Positions 32,496 through 34,647 of a stretch of DNA of 34,647 nt are shown piece after piece. The position numbers and the translations under genes are program-made. The stretch is from Clostridiales bacterium (GTDB lineage: Bacteria; Bacillota; Clostridia; Oscillospirales; Oscillospiraceae), in the NCBI GenBank assembly GCA_022781505.1, contig JALETK010000094.1, positions 1 through 34,647 on the forward strand, written 5' to 3'. How positions within the stretch are numbered: the first letter of the stretch is position 1; each line of letters opens with the position of its first letter. Below the pieces are notes generated by a model. The model ran no database searches and was not told the origin of the DNA. It saw only the letters and a list, made by a program, of their open reading frames with translations.

Positions 32496-34647
32496 TTATT
32501 GGTCAAAGGCTTCGCAGTAGCGATAGAGGATGGTGGCTGCCTGGGCACGGGTGGCGGTGCCCTTGGGGGCGAGCCGGCCTTCCAGGGAGACGATGATGCC
32601 GTTTTCTACAGCCCAGGCCATATAGGGGCGGGCGTAGGGGCTGACGGAGGCGGCGTCGGGGTAGGCCTCCAGGGTGCCCTGGGCGGTGATGTCCACACCG
32701 GTTCCTGCGGCGTACCGGGCCAGGAAGGTGACCAGCTGCTCCCGGGTGACGGGGGCCTCCGGGACAAACAGGGTCTTGGTCACGCCCTTGACGATGCCGG
32801 TCTCATAAGCCCAGGCCACGGCGGCGGTGTAGTACCGGCCGTCTGCCACATCGGTGAAGGGCACGGAGCCGGTGGCCTCGGGGGAACCGGCCAGGCGGTA
32901 GAGGATGGTGACGGTCTGGCCTCTGGTCAGCTGGCCGTCGGGCTGGAAGAGGGTGCCGGACATGCCCTGCATCAGGCCGGTCTCCAGGACAAAGTCCACG
33001 CCCCGGTGATACCAGCGGTTGGTGTCCAGATCCGTAAAGGCCTTGCTGGGGCAGCTGTCGCTGCTGGCGGGGATGACCTGCTCCTCCTTCTCGCCGCACA
33101 CGGCGCAGAGGCGGCTCTGGAGGCCATCCTCAAAGCAGGTGGCTGCCTTCTCCACAACCCAGTCGCCCCAGGTGTGACCGGTGGCGGGAAGCACCTCCGT
33201 GGACACCAGCTCCCCGCAGATGGTGCAGGTGACGGTGACGGAGCCGGCTTCGGTGCAGGTGGCGGGAACGGTGACAGTCTCCGTGGTGCCGTGCTCGCAG
33301 GGGAGAACCTCCACAATGCAGTAGCTCATGGCGCCGGTGTAGGGAGAGGTGACCGTCAGGAAGGCCTTGCCGGGGGCCACGGCGGTGATAGCGCCCGTTT
33401 CATCCACGGTGGCGGCCTGGGGATTGTAGGAGACCCAGTTGAGGACCTTGTGCTCCTCCAGGATGGGCTCCGGGGACATGATGGCGGTGAGGGAGGCGGT
33501 CTCGGCCACATGGAGGGTCAATCTGTGGGTATCCAGGGATACCACTTCGGGCATGGTGTCCTCACAGACCACGGCGAAGTTCAGGGAGAATTTCCCGTCC
33601 TTGGTGGTGGCCTTGATGTAACTGACGCCGGGCTCCGTGGGGGTGTAATAGGCCACGTTCTTCAAAACGTAGGAGTCCTGAACGCCCTCGGCGGTCTCCA
33701 GGGCGCCGGTGCCGCTGGTGATCTCCCAGTCGAAGGGGCCGTAGAGGCTGTCGGGCTTTTCGTAGACGGTGCCGCTGAGGGAGCCTGCGGGGTTGCCGGG
33801 GCTCTCCACGCCGTCGGCGCGGATGATGAGGGCGGTGCTGGAGCCGTAGGGAGCGCCTACGGAGATCTCGCCGGTGGCGGAATCGTAGGTATAGCCGTTG
33901 TACTGGGCATTCCGGGTCAGCTCATACTCGTATCCGTAATCGTAGCGATAGACGATGTGGATGTCCTCCGGCAGGGCATAGCCCTCGGTGTTGACGATCT
34001 TGCCGGTCCAGGTGCCGCCTACGGAGGCGAAGGTGGGGCCATCCAGAACCAGGCCGGTGCTGGGCGTCAGGGGGTTGCTGGAGCCGTACTGCACATAGCC
34101 CTCGGCGGTGTACAGAGCCACGGGAACCACGTCGTGGGCGGCGGCGTTGTTGTACTTGGCGATCAGGGTGGCGGCCTCCCCAGGGTTCACATAGACAATC
34201 TGCTCGGAGCCGAAGAGGTCGGAGACCAGGTCCTCATCGGTGCTGGTCTTGTACAGATCCTCCCAGTCGAAGTGCATCTGGCGGCTGACGCCGTTCAGGG
34301 TTACGGTGAGGGTGCCGGAGGCGCCGGGGATGGGGGTGGCGCCGGTTCCGTAGGGATCATAGGCGCTGTAGTTCAGGTAGATCTCGCCGGTGAGGCCGTC
34401 GGTGGTGTACCGGGCGCAGTTCACCAGGCCCACATACAGGTCAGGATCGTCCTCCAGGACCTCCCAGCGAATTTCGGTCAGCTCCACATTGGAGGGCTGG
34501 AGATTAGTGACCTTCACAATCAGCTCGCCGTTGGGCTTCAGGCCGGTGAAGCTGTCCACGGCCAGGTCAAAGTCCAGAACCTCCGTGGGACGCTCCCGGA
34601 CGGCCACGACACACACGGCCTCATCGGTGCCGTTGGAGACGGTGACG
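32496..34647 (-). CDS. S-layer-homology surface protein, C-terminal part (5' end outside window)
   Basis: About 716 residues are visible, with the frame open to the window edge (from 34646), so the signal peptide and start lie beyond. The visible order is beta-rich extracellular modules (for example FDLAVDSFTGLKPNGELIVK and later FDWEITSGTGALE), a BIG2-like domain (PEVVSLDTHRLTLHVAETASL to FLTVTSPYTG), a Cys-rich double module with CxxC pairs (TCTICGELVS and LCAVCGEKEE), then three S-layer-homology repeats (from AFTDLDTNRWYHRGVDFVL, near 33040) to the end. Such repeats attach proteins to secondary cell-wall polymer. The tail is strikingly similar to that of the subtilase ending at 19714. No enzyme motif is seen in the visible part. 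A strong terminator follows. Confidence 0.92.
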   Translation of the reverse strand, partial: VTVSNGTDEAVCVVAVRERPTEVLDFDLAVDSFTGLKPNGELIVKVTNLQPSNVELTEIRWEVLEDDPDLYVGLVNCARYTTDGLTGEIYLNYSAYDPYGTGATPIPGASGTLTVTLNGVSRQMHFDWEDLYKTSTDEDLVSDLFGSEQIVYVNPGEAATLIAKYNNAAAHDVVPVALYTAEGYVQYGSSNPLTPSTGLVLDGPTFASVGGTWTGKIVNTEGYALPEDIHIVYRYDYGYEYELTRNAQYNGYTYDSATGEISVGAPYGSSTALIIRADGVESPGNPAGSLSGTVYEKPDSLYGPFDWEITSGTGALETAEGVQDSYVLKNVAYYTPTEPGVSYIKATTKDGKFSLNFAVVCEDTMPEVVSLDTHRLTLHVAETASLTAIMSPEPILEEHKVLNWVSYNPQAATVDETGAITAVAPGKAFLTVTSPYTGAMSYCIVEVLPCEHGTTETVTVPATCTEAGSVTVTCTICGELVSTEVLPATGHTWGDWVVEKAATCFEDGLQSRLCAVCGEKEEQVIPASSDSCPSKAFTDLDTNRWYHRGVDFVLETGLMQGMSGTLFQPDGQLTRGQTVTILYRLAGSPEATGSVPFTDVADGRYYTAAVAWAYETGIVKGVTKTLFVPEAPVTREQLVTFLARYAAGTGVDITAQGTLEAYPDAASVSPYARPYMAWAVENGIIVSLEGRLAPKGTATRAQAATILYRYCEAFDQ

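Overview
The window looks like a chromosomal piece of a spore-forming, anaerobic Clostridia member with high GC, most like the Oscillospiraceae (Flavonifractor/Oscillibacter-type gut bacteria). This placement is an inference. It rests on the spore genes (spoIIR, spoVAD, spoVAE), a T-box leader on pheST, AddAB rather than RecBCD, IreB, S-layer-homology proteins, dockerin/cohesin-type modules, and strong G/C preference at third codon positions. I see no tRNA or rRNA genes, CRISPR array, prophage or complete transposon.

Layout, left to right. 0-4 kb: the end of an unknown protein, a small four-cluster ferredoxin with its own promoter and terminator, then DUF1015, ispE and spoIIR. spoIIR has its own forespore-type promoter overlapping the ispE stop. 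3.9-4.4 kb: gene-free DNA built from interspersed palindromic repeats. 4.4-11.2 kb: addB-addA, overlapping by 11 bases; AddB has lost the Walker A sequence found at the N-terminus of better known AddB proteins. 11.2-12.7 kb: a 126-bp element with terminal inverted repeats, then a winged-helix regulator of unknown target. 12.7-19.7 kb: a structured leader and a very large (2248-aa) secreted subtilase that ends in S-layer-homology domains and carries an internal dockerin pair and a cohesin-like domain. 19.7-23.7 kb: a second small element with terminal inverted repeats and the same palindromic core, then a T-box leader and pheS-pheT. 23.7-26.1 kb: ireB, a 95-aa conserved protein of unknown role, an SH3b-NlpC/P60 cell-wall hydrolase and an 80-aa unknown protein.

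26.2-30.1 kb is on the minus strand: a YibE/F membrane protein, a secreted metallophosphatase with cohesin-like and dockerin domains, and a membrane-anchored cohesin-like protein whose gene overlaps the phosphatase gene. Read together, the last two suggest a cohesin-dockerin pair that docks a phosphatase on the cell surface. 30.2-31.9 kb: spoVAD-spoVAE behind a good sigma-G-type promoter, without spoVAC beside them, followed by a 48-residue Gln/Asn-rich peptide gene. 32.0-32.4 kb: a second, more complete copy of the repeat mosaic from 3.9 kb. 32.5 kb to the end (minus): the C-terminal part of another S-layer-homology surface protein whose tail closely resembles that of the large subtilase.

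Main themes: surface display (S-layer-homology, dockerin, cohesin, NlpC/P60), sporulation genes with recognisable forespore promoters, and a dense set of small intergenic palindromic repeats. The candidates for something undescribed are the cohesin-dockerin phosphatase pair, the Gln/Asn-rich peptide next to spoVAE, and the small repeat elements that share a core but differ at their ends.
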